35,275 nt of DNA from CAZUXY01 sp964624235 (GCA_964624235.1 CAZUXY010000050.1:1-35275), one strand, 5' to 3'; shown: positions 15,990 to 24,622, numbered from the stretch's first letter. The notes: generated from the sequence alone by a model not told the origin. Made by a program: numbers and translations.

Positions 15990-16752
15990 GGCAATAAATC
16001 TTTCCTTCAGTCACGGACATCGTGAAATAATACATCCCTTCAATATCACCCTTGAGAACGGAAGCATCACCGGATTCGTGGGCAGATCGGGATGCGGAAA
16101 GACCCTTTTACTTAAAATACTCTCCGGTGAAACCGGGAAATACCACGGACAGATCATGATAAACGGCAGGGAGCTTTCCACATATTCTTCAAAAGAAAGA
16201 GTGCGGGAAGTTTGTTCATTTCGGGGCTCATTCCCCGGCAATCCCGAAGAACCGGTCCGTAGTTTTCTGCTGGCGGCAAGATTGCCCTATAAAAAGCCGC
16301 TGCGCGCCTATTCCGACGACGATCTGCAGGCAACGGAAAAATACCTTCACCAGTTCGAACTCCTTTCCATTGCGGATGTACCCCTGGGGAAACTTCCCGG
16401 CTCCTCGCTGCGGAAAACCCTGCTCGCCCATGCCTTCGTCCGCGAGCCTCACATCATGGTCCTGGACAACCCGTCAGAAGGACTGGACCTGAAAGACCGG
16501 GAATTATTCATGAATGCCCTTGCCGGGTTCGTCTTCAACGGGAACCGGCTGGCCGTTATGACCTCGAATGATCTTAACCTTGTATTCCAGAAGGCAGACA
16601 GGGTGGTATTCATGAACGAAGGAAAGGTATACCCGCCGGTAAATGTGGAACAGATAGACGCCGAGATAATACGGCATTATTTCGGGACCGAAGTGATGCT
16701 CTCACGAAATATTTACAATGGAAGGCCCGAAGTGCATATTTTCACCGCTTAG
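15982..16752 (+). CDS. FecE/BtuD-like ABC ATP-binding protein with degraded catalytic motifs
   Basis: A 256-residue single nucleotide-binding domain; GGAGG lies five bases before the ATG. Walker A is intact (GRSGCGKT, 34-41), as is the Walker B core (IMVLD, 158-162). The other motifs are altered. The catalytic Glu after Walker B is Asn163 (LDNPSEGLD). The switch His is Asn196 (NDLNLVFQKADRVVF, where relatives have HDLNLA..ADRVV). The LSGGQ signature reads LPGSS (138-142). No Gln is seen where the Q-loop is expected (VCSFRGS, 78-83). The C-terminal FGTEVMLSRNIYNGRPEV matches the tail of the iron-chelate/B12 importer ATPases. The fold is kept but ATP hydrolysis is doubtful. It may bind ATP as a sensor or structural subunit of the membrane protein encoded just upstream. 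Confidence 0.8.
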   Translation: MVEAINLSFSHGHREIIHPFNITLENGSITGFVGRSGCGKTLLLKILSGETGKYHGQIMINGRELSTYSSKERVREVCSFRGSFPGNPEEPVRSFLLAARLPYKKPLRAYSDDDLQATEKYLHQFELLSIADVPLGKLPGSSLRKTLLAHAFVREPHIMVLDNPSEGLDLKDRELFMNALAGFVFNGNRLAVMTSNDLNLVFQKADRVVFMNEGKVYPPVNVEQIDAEIIRHYFGTEVMLSRNIYNGRPEVHIFTA

Positions 16753-16820
16753 CGCGATTCCAGAGGGTGATACGGCAGGGGAACAGATACAGTAACGGAG
16801 ACCGTGCCTGTATGCAAACA

Positions 16821-17174
16821 TCAGGTATAATGCTTCAGTTTGATCTGCCCTTCCTCCACGCTTTCCACAAAGATGAAGAGTTCGTACAGGTCCAGCTGTT
16901 CGATTATCTTGATGAACTCGGGTTTCATCCCCATAATGAGTACCCTCTTTCCTTTCTTCTTGGCGTTTGTACTCAGTTCCGCCAGCACGTTAAGTCCGGA
17001 CGAGGTCACCGAGGGAACCCGTGAAACATTCAGTATTACATTATTCTTTATGGTCAATTCTTCAACCAGCCTCTTGAGCCGGCCCCTGGTAAGGCTTGAA
17101 ATGCTCCCGTGGATATGCACTACCCTGGCGCCTTCAATTTCTTCCATTGTATATTTCAGGCCATCGTTGATCAT
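16821..17174 (-). CDS. STAS-domain anti-sigma factor antagonist-like protein
   Basis: A 117-residue single STAS domain (SpoIIAA/RsbV type). The conserved phosphorylation loop reads NVSRVPSVTSSGLNVL near residues 49-64, with the target Ser before Gly-Leu; the usual Asp before it is Thr. Such proteins are phosphorylated by an RsbW-type kinase and dephosphorylated by SpoIIE-type phosphatases, and control an anti-sigma factor or another partner. The ATG overlaps the TGA of aroB (ATGA), so it is coupled to aroB although the functions seem unrelated. No kinase or sigma factor gene is in the window; a SpoIIE-type phosphatase is at 6596-7825. It converges with the ABC operon, 68 bases apart, with no clear terminator. 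Confidence 0.85.
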   Translation of the reverse strand: MINDGLKYTMEEIEGARVVHIHGSISSLTRGRLKRLVEELTIKNNVILNVSRVPSVTSSGLNVLAELSTNAKKKGKRVLIMGMKPEFIKIIEQLDLYELFIFVESVEEGQIKLKHYT

Positions 17175-18256
17175 AGCACTTCTTCGATTATTCTTTCCAT
17201 CATGGATTCATCAACGGTAATATTGTATATCGGTTTCCCCAGTGATTCCAGCAGCACGCAGCGAATAGTCCCACCGACATTCTTTTTATCGAATTTCATA
17301 TGACTGACGATCGCGTTGCCGGGCAATGATGTTTTCCCCGGCGCCAGTCCGTATCTGTTCAACAGATCGAGGGCTTCGCGGTAATCATTTTCGGGGAGAT
17401 ACCCCATGCGCAGTGAAGCTTCAATCTCCGCTTTCATTCCCAGGGCCACCGCCTCACCGTGCGAAATACCCCTGTAGTGTAGATACGATTCGATGGCGTG
17501 GCCGAAGGTGTGGCCGAAGTTGAGCACCGCTCTGAGCCCCGATTCCGTTTCATCCTGTGACACAATTCCCGCCTTAAAATTTGCCGAATGGCGGACAATC
17601 TCTTCAAGCACCTCCGCGCTCATGATACTCCGGGCGTCATTGGAACTGAAAATGTCCAGACTTCCCGTGTCGCCTATGAAGGAATGCTTCACGGCTTCGG
17701 CAAGCCCGTTTTTGATCTCCGCCGGGGGCAGGGTTTCAAGAAACCGCGTATCGGAAACGACCAGTGCCGGCCGGTGAAACGCCCCGACTATGTTTTTCCC
17801 GGCCGATATATTAACGGCGACTTTCCCCCCGATACTGGAATCCACCATCGCCAGGAGCGAGGTAGGGACCTGCACAATCGGCAGTCCCCGCATGAACAGG
17901 GCCGCCGCATATCCCGCAAAATCACCGGTTACCCCGCCTCCGATCCCGATAACGAGCGACCTTCTCGTCAGACCGTTTTCCAGCAGAAAAGCGAACAGCT
18001 TTTCGGCCTCAAGATAATTCTTGTGTTCTTCGCCATCTGGCATCACATAGCTGATGCGTGGGATGTCCAGATTTACCGTCCCGTCTATATAATCGCCGTA
18101 CAGCTCTTTGATCCTGGTGTTGATAACGATTGCCGCGATATCCGCAGACAGCGATCGTAATTTATCCTTCAGCTGATGAAGCGCGTTTCGACCGATGATA
18201 ATTTCATACGATCCTCCCTTGCCGCTGAAGGTAATGTTTTTTAAAGATCCGTCCAT
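17171..18256 (-). CDS. aroB: 3-dehydroquinate synthase
   Basis: A 361-residue cytoplasmic enzyme that converts DAHP to 3-dehydroquinate, the second step of the shikimate pathway, using NAD and a divalent metal. NAD-binding GGGVTGDFAGYAA and the PTSLLAMVDSSIGGKVAVN stretch are near 105-150. Metal ligands are in AVKHS, HGEAVALGM and NFGHTFGHAIES. The length is normal. The start codon lies inside the end of the Nudix gene (16-base overlap) and the stop overlaps the STAS start. It is therefore part of a tight operon from rnc or earlier. AroF, which makes its substrate, is encoded at 24722-25738. Confidence 0.96.
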   Translation of the reverse strand: MDGSLKNITFSGKGGSYEIIIGRNALHQLKDKLRSLSADIAAIVINTRIKELYGDYIDGTVNLDIPRISYVMPDGEEHKNYLEAEKLFAFLLENGLTRRSLVIGIGGGVTGDFAGYAAALFMRGLPIVQVPTSLLAMVDSSIGGKVAVNISAGKNIVGAFHRPALVVSDTRFLETLPPAEIKNGLAEAVKHSFIGDTGSLDIFSSNDARSIMSAEVLEEIVRHSANFKAGIVSQDETESGLRAVLNFGHTFGHAIESYLHYRGISHGEAVALGMKAEIEASLRMGYLPENDYREALDLLNRYGLAPGKTSLPGNAIVSHMKFDKKNVGGTIRCVLLESLGKPIYNITVDESMMERIIEEVL

Positions 18257-18699
18257 CTTTTACCCAGGTAGATCCGCCCCGTGGACACATCTGTCAGAAG
18301 TTTTTTCAGTTCGCCGTTCATCGGGGGAAAGATGGTGAGAGAATCCAGTTCTTCCGGTCCGAAAAATCCGAAGTCGTGTAAGCGTTTTTCCTTTCCCAGT
18401 TGAATCGAGCCCCCGTTCAGTGTGGTATGAAAGCAAATATTGACGATATGACGTCTGTTCTCGGGCGAGATGGAGTCCAGGATACAGAAAATCTCCTGGA
18501 CGGAAACGGAAATATGCAGTTCTTCACGCAATTCCCGTATAAGAGCGTCCTCAAGTGATTCACCGAAATCAACGCCCCCACCGGGAAGCAGCCAGTAAAC
18601 CTGCTTTTTCTTTCTGTGTGCTATAAGGAGTATTTTTCCGTTTTCGATCAGAATCCCCGCGACCCTGATGCGTACCGTTTTATAGTTATTAAAGATCAA
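18241..18699 (-). CDS. Nudix hydrolase
   Basis: A 152-residue protein with a TTG start that overlaps the rnc stop (TTGA). The Nudix box runs from Gly41 to Ile63: Gly, five residues, Glu47, seven residues, then RELREELHI, with the last Gly replaced by His62. Enzymes of this family split nucleoside diphosphates linked to another group. The WLLPGGGVDFGES start resembles MutT/ADP-ribose pyrophosphatase-type members, but the substrate cannot be read. GGGG lies in the rnc end ~10 bases before the start. It is translationally linked to both neighbours. Confidence 0.85.
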   Translation of the reverse strand: MIFNNYKTVRIRVAGILIENGKILLIAHRKKKQVYWLLPGGGVDFGESLEDALIRELREELHISVSVQEIFCILDSISPENRRHIVNICFHTTLNGGSIQLGKEKRLHDFGFFGPEELDSLTIFPPMNGELKKLLTDVSTGRIYLGKRWTDL

Positions 18700-19442
18700 A
18701 CCAGGCTTTCCCCTGACTGTATCTTTTCAAGAGCCCTGCGGGCCGCATCCATCTCGGCCTTGCGTTTGCTGGGGCCCACACCCACGGTAAGGTCCCGGCC
18801 CTGAATGATCAGCCTTACGGTGAATTCCTTCAGGTGATCGGGACCGTTTTCCTCGATAACCTCGTACACCGGCCGCTCACGGTATTTTTTCTGGGCATAC
18901 TCCTGCAGGGTGGTCTTGGGGTCCCTGAAAAAAGAAAGATTGTCTATCCGCTCGATATCTCTCTTCATCAGTGAAAGGACAAACTTTTTGGTGATCTTAA
19001 GACCTGAATCCAGATACAGGGCGCCTATCAGCGCTTCCAGGGTGTTCGCGAGTATCGACGGCCGTGATCTTCCTCCGTTCATTTCCTCGCCGCGACCCAT
19101 CAATATAAACTTACCGAGTGAGATTTCTTCAGCTACCTTCGAGAGCGTGGATTCTGATACCACAGCCGATTTGATTTTCGCAAGGTCCCCTTCGAGATAC
19201 TTCTCAAATCTTTTAAACAGGTATTCGTTCACTATCAGCGCCAGTATCGAATCACCGAGATATTCCAGACGTTCATTGTCTTTTACATCGGAACCTGATT
19301 CGTTGACGAAGGAACGATGGGTAAGCGCCCTGTTCATAAGGCTCTTGTTTTTAAATTTCACATGCAGTATGCTCTGTAGGTTGTTAAGCTGCCGATATCG
19401 GAATTTTTTTCTGTCTTCCCGGTTTTTGTCGTCTGCAGCCAT
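18696..19442 (-). CDS. rnc: ribonuclease III
   Basis: A 248-residue double-strand-specific endoribonuclease for rRNA and mRNA processing. The signature NERLEYLGDSIL (56-67) gives the metal-binding Glu60 and Asp64, and a second acidic pair lies in NTLEALIGALYLDSG (133-147). A double-stranded RNA-binding domain fills ~175-243, ending GVGPSKRKAEMDAARRALE. The length is typical. It follows acpP by 37 bases and overlaps the Nudix gene by four. The acpP-rnc order is common in bacteria. Confidence 0.96.
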   Translation of the reverse strand: MAADDKNREDRKKFRYRQLNNLQSILHVKFKNKSLMNRALTHRSFVNESGSDVKDNERLEYLGDSILALIVNEYLFKRFEKYLEGDLAKIKSAVVSESTLSKVAEEISLGKFILMGRGEEMNGGRSRPSILANTLEALIGALYLDSGLKITKKFVLSLMKRDIERIDNLSFFRDPKTTLQEYAQKKYRERPVYEVIEENGPDHLKEFTVRLIIQGRDLTVGVGPSKRKAEMDAARRALEKIQSGESLV

Positions 19443-19479
19443 GAGGGATGGACTCGATGGAGATTGGTGACCGACAGGA

Positions 19480-19713
19480 TTAAAGTTTCGAGTCGATGTA
19501 TTTTATTGCATCGCCTACCGTGATAAGTTTTTCCGCCTCCTCGTCAGGTATTTCAATTCCAAATTCCTCTTCCAGCGCCATAACGAGCTCGACGGTGTCC
19601 AGTGAATCTGCTCCCAGATCATCGACGAAAGAGGCCTCCGCAGTGACATCGGATTCATCAACACCAAGCTGATCTACGATAATTTTTTTTATCTTTTCGA
19701 AATCCACTGCCAT
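19480..19713 (-). CDS. acpP: acyl carrier protein
   Basis: A 77-residue acidic protein that carries fatty-acyl chains on 4'-phosphopantetheine. The attachment Ser is in the GADSLDTVELV motif. The frame extends to a GTG at 19734, but the ATG at 19713 (MAVDFEKIK) fits the family, with GGAGGAGG upstream. It is first after its own promoter, downstream of rpmF and before rnc. The fab genes often found between rpmF and acpP are absent. Confidence 0.96.
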   Translation of the reverse strand: MAVDFEKIKKIIVDQLGVDESDVTAEASFVDDLGADSLDTVELVMALEEEFGIEIPDEEAEKLITVGDAIKYIDSKL

Positions 19714-19856
19714 ATCGCGATCATCCTCCTCCACACCGAATATTTCGACTGAACGCTTCCCCGTGTTGTATAAACCGGCTAATTATTTCAATTCCCCGGA
19801 AGACCTCAGGATAAAGAAGTAACTCCCGCCGATCTTTGCATGCACCGATTCCAACA

Positions 19857-19884
19857 AATATAGCCGATTATATCACCATGTCAA
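19857..19884 (-). promoter_or_regulatory. sigma70-type promoter for acpP-rnc-Nudix-aroB-STAS
   Basis: On the minus strand there is TTGACA (19884-19879), a 16-base spacer and TATATT (19862-19857). It has the same box quality and spacing as the porin promoter. The leader to acpP would be ~135 bases. Read-through from rpmF is also possible. Confidence 0.6.
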
Positions 19885-19959
19885 GCCATAATAAGATAAA
19901 ACAGGTTTCGGCACACTATGAAATGATTTCGGTAAAAATTTTAATTTACCACCAACAGA

Positions 19960-20157
19960 CTACTTGGTTTCTTTAATTTTTACCTTCGGCTCCATCACGA
20001 GGGTGTCTTTGTAATGCCCGCATTCCGGACATACGCGATGAGACATGACATAAGCGCCGCATCGCGGACAGGGTCTGAGATTCGGGACCCCTATCGCATC
20101 ATGGGATCTTCTCATACGGGATTTAGATTTGGATTTTCTTCTTTTTGGAACAGCCAC
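19960..20157 (-). CDS. rpmF: 50S ribosomal protein L32
   Basis: A 65-residue basic protein with a GTG start and GGAG eight bases upstream. It has the family N-terminus AVPKRRKSKSKSRMRRSHDA and a zinc ribbon with two CPxC pairs (CPRC and CPEC), so it is the zinc-binding C+ form. It lies upstream of acpP as in many bacteria. A weak stem, GGTAAA/TTTACC (19931-19950), follows the stop without a T tract. Confidence 0.96.
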   Translation of the reverse strand: MAVPKRRKSKSKSRMRRSHDAIGVPNLRPCPRCGAYVMSHRVCPECGHYKDTLVMEPKVKIKETK

Positions 20158-20585
20158 TGTTATACTCCAATTGTTAAAAGTTCTTAATAACTCTGTTATA
20201 TGCGCCCGGAATATTAAGCGGTAGATAAAATCATGGGGTTCTTCTCAGTATTTCGGGAATCAATAACCGCCGGCCAGCCGGATTCATCACACATCAAAAC
20301 GTTAATATTCCCGGAATGACCATAACACGGTACTTTCCGGTTGATCGGTATGCAGAAAACCTTAAAGCTGAATGTCTTTACAATCCGGTGGCATTATATG
20401 TCAAGCCCAATTTATTGACTGAAATATTAGAATTACTACGAATAATTATTTTGAGGACACCTTTCATAATTAGAGTGTTCCGGAATACCACTATTGAACA
20501 TTCTGATTTTACCTTAATATGCGCCCACAAGGGAACATCCAAAATGAAATATTCAGAGGTCCTCTTATGAATTATAATCGCAATT
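20158..20585. other. AT-rich intergenic region with no supported gene
   Basis: An 84-codon plus-strand frame (20316-20570) exists but has no ribosome site, no family motif and biased composition, so I do not call it. No tRNA fold is seen. The stretch should contain the rpmF promoter and the end of the rpsA-operon transcript. A short inverted repeat, CCGGC/GCCGG, occurs near 20271-20282 without a T tract. Confidence 0.5.
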
Positions 20586-21287
20586 TTATGTCCGCGTCTG
20601 AATGTAGCCGATAATCATCAATCTTTCCCGCGCTTTCTGTGAGAAGGGGGAGCGTGGGAAGTCGTTCAATACTCTGGTAAAATATTCCCTTGCCTTGAAG
20701 TAATCACCCTTGTTGAGATGTATCCTGCCGAGATCATAATATATCTGATCGGCAATAAGACTCTTTCCGTATTGTTTTTCCAGTCTGTTGTATAATTTCA
20801 GGGCTTCATCGTACTTTTTAAGAAATTCACATGACCGGGCAGCCTGCTGCAGGCCCAAAGGAGCAAAATAGGAACGCGGCTTTTTATCCGCGAACTTGAG
20901 ATAGTATTCTCTCGATTCAGAGTACATTCCCTCATTGAAATACAGGGCCCCTATGATATAATAACCGTTATTTTTGACATATCCCCACCATGAGCCCTCT
21001 ATTACTTTTTCAAGGCCGTCGGCGGTTTTCTTGAGGAGGATTTTTCTTTCCTTTTCATCTCCAGAAGCGGCCTTGCGGTAATCGTCTATTATTCTTTCAA
21101 AACGAGCGATCTCTCCCTGCTGCCGTTTTTCATAATAAACGTATCCTGCTACGATCAAAACCACAAGCCCCAGAAGACAGGCGGCGGCGATCATCATGAC
21201 CCGCAGGTGCTTCTTCGCATAGTCTTTGAAGGCCATGAGGGCCTTTTCCACTATGTTCCGTTTTATCTCTATGTCCCTCTTTTCCAT
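20586..21287 (-). CDS. membrane-anchored TPR protein
   Basis: A 233-residue protein with a short cytoplasmic N-terminus, one membrane helix at ~29-52 (MMIAAACLLGLVVLIVAGYV), and a periplasmic helical-repeat domain. At least three TPR-like units are visible, for example IIGALYFNEGMYSESREYYLKF and YDLGRIHLNKGDYFKAREYF. The layout resembles YfgM/BamD-like anchored TPR proteins that help outer-membrane or secreted protein handling, but specific membership is not shown. It follows rpsA by 9 bases and closes the operon. Confidence 0.75.
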   Translation of the reverse strand: MEKRDIEIKRNIVEKALMAFKDYAKKHLRVMMIAAACLLGLVVLIVAGYVYYEKRQQGEIARFERIIDDYRKAASGDEKERKILLKKTADGLEKVIEGSWWGYVKNNGYYIIGALYFNEGMYSESREYYLKFADKKPRSYFAPLGLQQAARSCEFLKKYDEALKLYNRLEKQYGKSLIADQIYYDLGRIHLNKGDYFKAREYFTRVLNDFPRSPFSQKARERLMIIGYIQTRT

Positions 21288-21296
21288 GGGCTTGTA

Positions 21297-22979
21297 TTAT
21301 TCCCCCTGTTTCATCTTTATCAGATCGCCTATAGTGACTTTACCCGGGGTATTCTCTTTAATGATCTTGCTGAGCTCTTCTTTTTCACTTATAATCTCAT
21401 GCTGCTTGATGCTGAGCGACAGCCGTTTTCTCTCCACATCCACGCCCAGCACCAGTGCATTCACCGTATCGCCCACATTGAACCGTTCCTTCAGGTCTTC
21501 GATCTTACGTCTGGATACCTCAGATATATGCACCAGTCCTTCAATATCATCATCAAGTTTTACAAAAAGCCCGAAGGAGGTGATGCTGCTGATTGTGCCG
21601 GAAACCCTGGTACGGGGAGTATATTTTTCCTTTACTGCTTCCCATGGCGATTTTGTGAGCTGTTTGATGCCGCAGGATATTTTCATTTCATCTTTTTTAA
21701 TATCAAGGATCTTTACCGTTACCATGTCACCGACCTTGTACATGGAAACGGGATCTTTAATAGAATCGTCCCAGCTGATATCCGACAGATGCACCAGGCC
21801 GTCCACCTCATCGTCAAGTTCCACGAACAGACCGAAACTCACTACTTTCTTAACCGGTTTCGTGTGTACTGAACCGACCGGCAGTCGGGTATCAATTGTA
21901 TCCCATGGATTTTCGAGCAACTGCTTCATGCCGAATACCATTTTCCTTTCTTCTGGATTGATTTCGAGCACCTTTACCGTTACCTGCTGCCCCTTGGTGA
22001 AAACCCCCTTGACTGGAGCGGTCTTTTTCGTCCATGAAACGTCCGATGCGTGCAGGAACCCTTCAACACCGTCTTCAATTTCAATAAAAATACCCTGCCC
22101 GGCCAGCGTCACGACCTTCCCTTCAACCGTCTGTCCCGCTTTATACCTTTCGTTGATCCGAAGCCATGGGTCTTCCACCAGTTGCTTCAGACCCAGGGAA
22201 ATTTTTCCTTCCTCGCGGTTTATCCCGAGCAGAACAAACTCCCTCTCTTCATCGATCCTTAAAAGTTTCTTTTTCTTAAAAACCGTTTTCCATGACAGGT
22301 CATTCTTGTACAGCAGTCCTTCCACCCCGCCGATATCGACAAAAACACCGAAGTCCACAAACCTGGTTACTTTACCTCGGATTTTATCGCCGACCTTATA
22401 CTTGAACTCCAGATCAGCCCAGACTTTATCACGAGATTCTTCTAGGTATTCCTTGCGGGACAGGACTATGCTTTTTTTCTTATCGTCAATGTTTTTAATC
22501 TTGAAAACATAAAGCTGATTCTCTCCGACTCCCTTTTTAAACCTTGCGTCAGCGGCCTGGGAAAAAGGGAGGAAGGCGTTGACCCCGTTGCAGTCGACGA
22601 TAAGACCCTTGCTGTTCGTACCCATGACCTTCCCGGAAATATATTCGCTTCCATCACGGGTCAATGCGACAAATCTTTCCCATTCGCGGACTCGTTCGGC
22701 GGCTTCTTTCGAAAAGCTATACATACCGTCTATCATACGCTTGTTGATCAGCATTATATCTATGATATCACCGACACCGGGTTTCTCGGCGAATTCATCC
22801 AGGCTGATCCTGCCGTCTGATTTTGTCCCTACGTTAACGTATACAAAATCGTTATCGATGGTAACGACTTCCCCTTTCAATATCTTATTCGGCCGGATGA
22901 CATCCACAGCGTTTTTTGCGATATTCTCCATGCTGAAGGAGTCTTCGATTTTTTCATTCATGTTTTCCATATTACGCAT
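21297..22979 (-). CDS. rpsA: 30S ribosomal protein S1
   Basis: A 560-residue RNA-binding protein that draws mRNA to the small subunit. Six S1 (OB-fold) domains are seen at roughly 33-92, 112-176, 196-265, 282-353, 369-440 and 456-525. The later ones have the standard VxGxVxxxxxFGxFVxL, GLVHxSxxSW and LSxKQLxxxPW phrases. The first two are divergent, as is usual for the ribosome-binding part. The C-terminus has ~30 extra residues. AAAGG lies six bases before the first ATG; ATGs at codons 4 and 7 are alternatives. It follows cmk by 72 bases, and cmk-rpsA is a widespread pair. Confidence 0.96.
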   Translation of the reverse strand: MRNMENMNEKIEDSFSMENIAKNAVDVIRPNKILKGEVVTIDNDFVYVNVGTKSDGRISLDEFAEKPGVGDIIDIMLINKRMIDGMYSFSKEAAERVREWERFVALTRDGSEYISGKVMGTNSKGLIVDCNGVNAFLPFSQAADARFKKGVGENQLYVFKIKNIDDKKKSIVLSRKEYLEESRDKVWADLEFKYKVGDKIRGKVTRFVDFGVFVDIGGVEGLLYKNDLSWKTVFKKKKLLRIDEEREFVLLGINREEGKISLGLKQLVEDPWLRINERYKAGQTVEGKVVTLAGQGIFIEIEDGVEGFLHASDVSWTKKTAPVKGVFTKGQQVTVKVLEINPEERKMVFGMKQLLENPWDTIDTRLPVGSVHTKPVKKVVSFGLFVELDDEVDGLVHLSDISWDDSIKDPVSMYKVGDMVTVKILDIKKDEMKISCGIKQLTKSPWEAVKEKYTPRTRVSGTISSITSFGLFVKLDDDIEGLVHISEVSRRKIEDLKERFNVGDTVNALVLGVDVERKRLSLSIKQHEIISEKEELSKIIKENTPGKVTIGDLIKMKQGE

Positions 22980-23051
22980 CCTGGGCCTTTGGTATAAATA
23001 AGTGTTTTACCCCTCTTACAAAAGGAGAAAAAAATCGTTTTAATTGCAGAA

Positions 23052-23750
23052 TTATTCCCGGGGCCGCTTACCTTTCATAGCTTTCGAAACTGTCGCAACA
23101 AGCCAGTTTACAACCTCTTCCCTGCTCATTGCAGAGGTGTCCACATAAAGGGAATCGGGGGTTTTAAGCAGACGTCCAAAGGATCGGGACTTATCCTCCC
23201 TGTCTCTTCGGATAATCTGTTTTTTAATATCATTTCCGTCAACCGTTTTTCCCATCTGTACGTACTCATGCACTCTTCTCTGTGCCCTGACCTCGACCGA
23301 AGCGTCAAGATATATTTTTACCTCCGCGTGCGGAAAAACCACCGACCCTATATCCCTCCCATCCATGATTACCGATTCTTCCATGCTCCAGGCCCTCAAA
23401 AGAGAGTTTACATGGTTTCTTATTCCCCTGTCATCCGAGATAATGCCGATATTTTCAGCGATTTTCTCATTCCTGATCCTTTCCGACACATCATCACCGT
23501 TAACGAAGGTCCGGGAGACACCGTCTTCATTAAAGGTCTGGGTTATTGTAATTCCCGCCAAGTGGTGGGTTAATTCGTCCTCCCGGGTGATTTTACCGCA
23601 TCGGTCCAGAAGCAACCATGTTATTGCCCGGTATACGGCCCCGGAATCAATATATTTTATACCCAGCCTGCGGGCGGCTTCCCTGCAAACAGTACTTTTC
23701 CCCGATCCTGCGGGGCCGTCGACTGCAACTACAACCTTTGTTTTCCTCAT
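23052..23750 (-). CDS. cmk: cytidylate kinase
   Basis: A 232-residue enzyme that phosphorylates CMP and dCMP with ATP. The P-loop GPAGSGKST follows VVVAVD at the N-terminus; IDSGAVYRAITW and the MDGRDIGSVVFPHAEVKIYL region are family hallmarks. The start is the ATG at 23750, which shares one base with the tyrA stop (TGATG); AAGGA lies ~9 bases upstream. The frame is open 13 codons further, but inside tyrA. Confidence 0.95.
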   Translation of the reverse strand: MRKTKVVVAVDGPAGSGKSTVCREAARRLGIKYIDSGAVYRAITWLLLDRCGKITREDELTHHLAGITITQTFNEDGVSRTFVNGDDVSERIRNEKIAENIGIISDDRGIRNHVNSLLRAWSMEESVIMDGRDIGSVVFPHAEVKIYLDASVEVRAQRRVHEYVQMGKTVDGNDIKKQIIRRDREDKSRSFGRLLKTPDSLYVDTSAMSREEVVNWLVATVSKAMKGKRPRE

Positions 23751-24607
23751 CAGAGCCGTTCCTTCCCACGGCGTATATCGTGAAGCCATTTTTTCAGGTC
23801 CTCCACCGGGTCGCTCCCGCTGAACCTGGTTTTAAACCCATCAAGCCCCGATTTCAGTTTATCGATTGCCGAACAGACGTTGTCGCTGTTGGTCACGAAT
23901 ATATCAGACCACATCTCCGGAGACCCGCCCGCTATCCTGGTCATATCCCTGAAGCCATTGCCCAGAAAGCGACCGACATCAGTCCCACATTTTGTTTCAG
24001 ACTCCGCGATTTCCACCAGCAGGCATGCAAGCAGATGGGGGAGATGGCTGGTCCTGGCCACCACGGCATCATGAACCTTGGCGTTTTCCAGGCTGGTTTT
24101 CGCTCCGAGTAACCGCCAGAAACTCTGTACCCGATCAATATCCTGCACCCTGTTTTTTTCATGAGGCGTAATGATCACCTGGGCGTCCGCATACAGTCTG
24201 TCCGAGCTGTACTCATATCCCGTTTTTTCCGAACCGGTCATGGGATGACAGCCGATGAAGCGGTCGCCCCTGGGGTAACGAAGAGCCTCATTAACAATAG
24301 TGCGCTTCACACTACCGACATCTATAATAAGAGTCTCTTCATTCAGGTCGATACGCGTGAGCAGTTTTTTAAGGATTTCGACTGAAGATACTACCGGTGC
24401 AGCGATTACAACCAGGTCCACCCCATTGAGGGAAAGCGAATCCAGAGGGAGAATCCGGTCTACGGCACCGTCAGTAACGGAGGACAAGACCTTCTCGGGA
24501 TTGCGGGCGTAGACGACTATTTCACCGTCATACCCAAGACTGCGCAATGACTTGCATATTGAACCGCCCAACAGTCCCAATCCAATTACCGCTATGCGTT
24601 GAAACAT
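23750..24607 (-). CDS. tyrA: prephenate dehydrogenase
   Basis: A 285-residue enzyme that converts prephenate to 4-hydroxyphenylpyruvate with NAD(P), for tyrosine. The Rossmann motif GLGLLGGS is near residue 10. Active-site phrases DVGSVKR, GCHPMTGSEKTG and ATSHLPHLLA are seen (the last as ARTSHLPHL). It is monofunctional: there is no chorismate mutase and no C-terminal ACT domain. The ATG at 24607 has AAGG eight bases upstream; a TTG directly before it is less likely. It lies between aroF and cmk. Confidence 0.93.
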   Translation of the reverse strand: MFQRIAVIGLGLLGGSICKSLRSLGYDGEIVVYARNPEKVLSSVTDGAVDRILPLDSLSLNGVDLVVIAAPVVSSVEILKKLLTRIDLNEETLIIDVGSVKRTIVNEALRYPRGDRFIGCHPMTGSEKTGYEYSSDRLYADAQVIITPHEKNRVQDIDRVQSFWRLLGAKTSLENAKVHDAVVARTSHLPHLLACLLVEIAESETKCGTDVGRFLGNGFRDMTRIAGGSPEMWSDIFVTNSDNVCSAIDKLKSGLDGFKTRFSGSDPVEDLKKWLHDIRRGKERL

Positions 24608-24622
24608 CAAGGGAACCTTAAA

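Noticed and set aside
19931..19950. Inverted repeat GGTAAA/TTTACC after rpmF as a terminator
   Set aside because: The stem is AT-rich with an 8-base loop and no T tract follows.
20316..20570. 84-codon plus-strand frame in the rpmF upstream gap
   Set aside because: No ribosome site, no recognisable domain, AT-driven composition; it may be chance.
21226..22512. 428-codon plus-strand frame
   Set aside because: It lies wholly antisense to rpsA, whose six S1 domains are unmistakable; the translation is Ser/Phe-rich antisense text.
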